From Chloroflexota bacterium (GTDB taxonomy: Bacteria; Chloroflexota; UBA6077), in NCBI GenBank assembly GCA_021845945.1, contig JAJZRD010000094.1:1-12845 (forward strand): a DNA stretch of 12,845 nt, given 5' to 3'. Each line of letters opens with the position of its first letter. Within the stretch, counting starts at the first letter, position 1. The notes below the pieces were generated by a model. That model did no database searches and was not told where the DNA came from. It saw nothing but the letters and a program-made list of their open reading frames with translations. Shown in pieces: positions 12,776-12,845 of the stretch. The translations under genes were made by a program, and so were the position numbers.

Positions 12776-12845
12776 TTACGACGCCTTCGTCACCTTGTCA
12801 CCGTCCCTCAGCTCGCTCTGGCCGGCCACCACGATCTCCTCGCCG
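12776..12845 (-). CDS. RND/HlyD-type efflux periplasmic adaptor (membrane fusion protein), C-terminal end only
   Basis: Only the last 22 codons are in the window, ending at TAA (12778-12776). The translated tail GEEIVVAGQSELRDGDKV followed by TKAS closely fits the end of efflux adaptor proteins, whose final beta-strand reads G..VVV.GQ..L.DG.KV. Such adaptors link an inner-membrane RND or ABC exporter to an outer channel or act at the cell surface. The gene runs on the - strand, so an RND partner, if in the usual order, should lie to its left on the - strand; instead there is a hairpin and a response-regulator fragment. Assignment rests on a short stretch. Confidence 0.55.
   Translation of the reverse strand, partial: GEEIVVAGQSELRDGDKVTKAS

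Overview
The window reads as a high-GC bacterial chromosome segment, most probably from the Chloroflexota. Three things point there: Ala/Pro/Thr-rich linkers behind lipoprotein anchors (the cytochrome at the left edge and the solute-binding protein), a menaquinol-type Rieske/cytochrome b pair with b6-type haem spacing in a fused cytochrome b, and several palindromic interspersed repeats. The taxonomic assignment is inference. No tRNA, rRNA, CRISPR array or intact transposase was seen.

Left block (1-3147, + strand): a respiratory quinol:cytochrome c oxidoreductase cluster. It holds the C-terminus of an anchored monohaem cytochrome c, a lipoprotein cytochrome c of the PSCyt1 type, a Rieske iron-sulfur protein, a fused b6/subunit-IV cytochrome b whose start overlaps the Rieske stop (ATGA), and a membrane-anchored monohaem cytochrome c. 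Electrons would pass from menaquinol to the Rieske centre and b haems and then to the c-type cytochromes. Two palindromic repeats lie in the gaps, before the Rieske gene and between cytochrome b and the last cytochrome c.

Central block (10424 down to 3170, - strand): a probable catabolic operon. In transcription order it is an IclR regulator with a clear sigma70-type promoter and a possible operator; a Tat/lipoprotein solute-binding protein; two CUT1-type ABC permeases; an MBL-fold lactonase-like hydrolase; an M19 (renal dipeptidase-like) protein whose active site departs from the canonical one; and a DUF362 protein. No ATPase is encoded, so the importer must borrow one. A reasonable inference is uptake and hydrolysis of an unidentified organic substrate carrying a lactone, ester or amide bond. 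This block is the best candidate for an undescribed system.

Right block (10417-12845): a scarred region. It holds a remnant of an RND efflux pump with an internal deletion, a DUF2267 protein, a divergently transcribed EamA-type transporter preceded by a palindromic interspersed repeat, the first ~37 codons of a response-regulator receiver domain, a perfect 20-bp hairpin, and the C-terminal end of an RND/HlyD-type periplasmic adaptor running in from the right edge. The RND remnant and the adaptor end lie on opposite strands, which suggests rearrangement.
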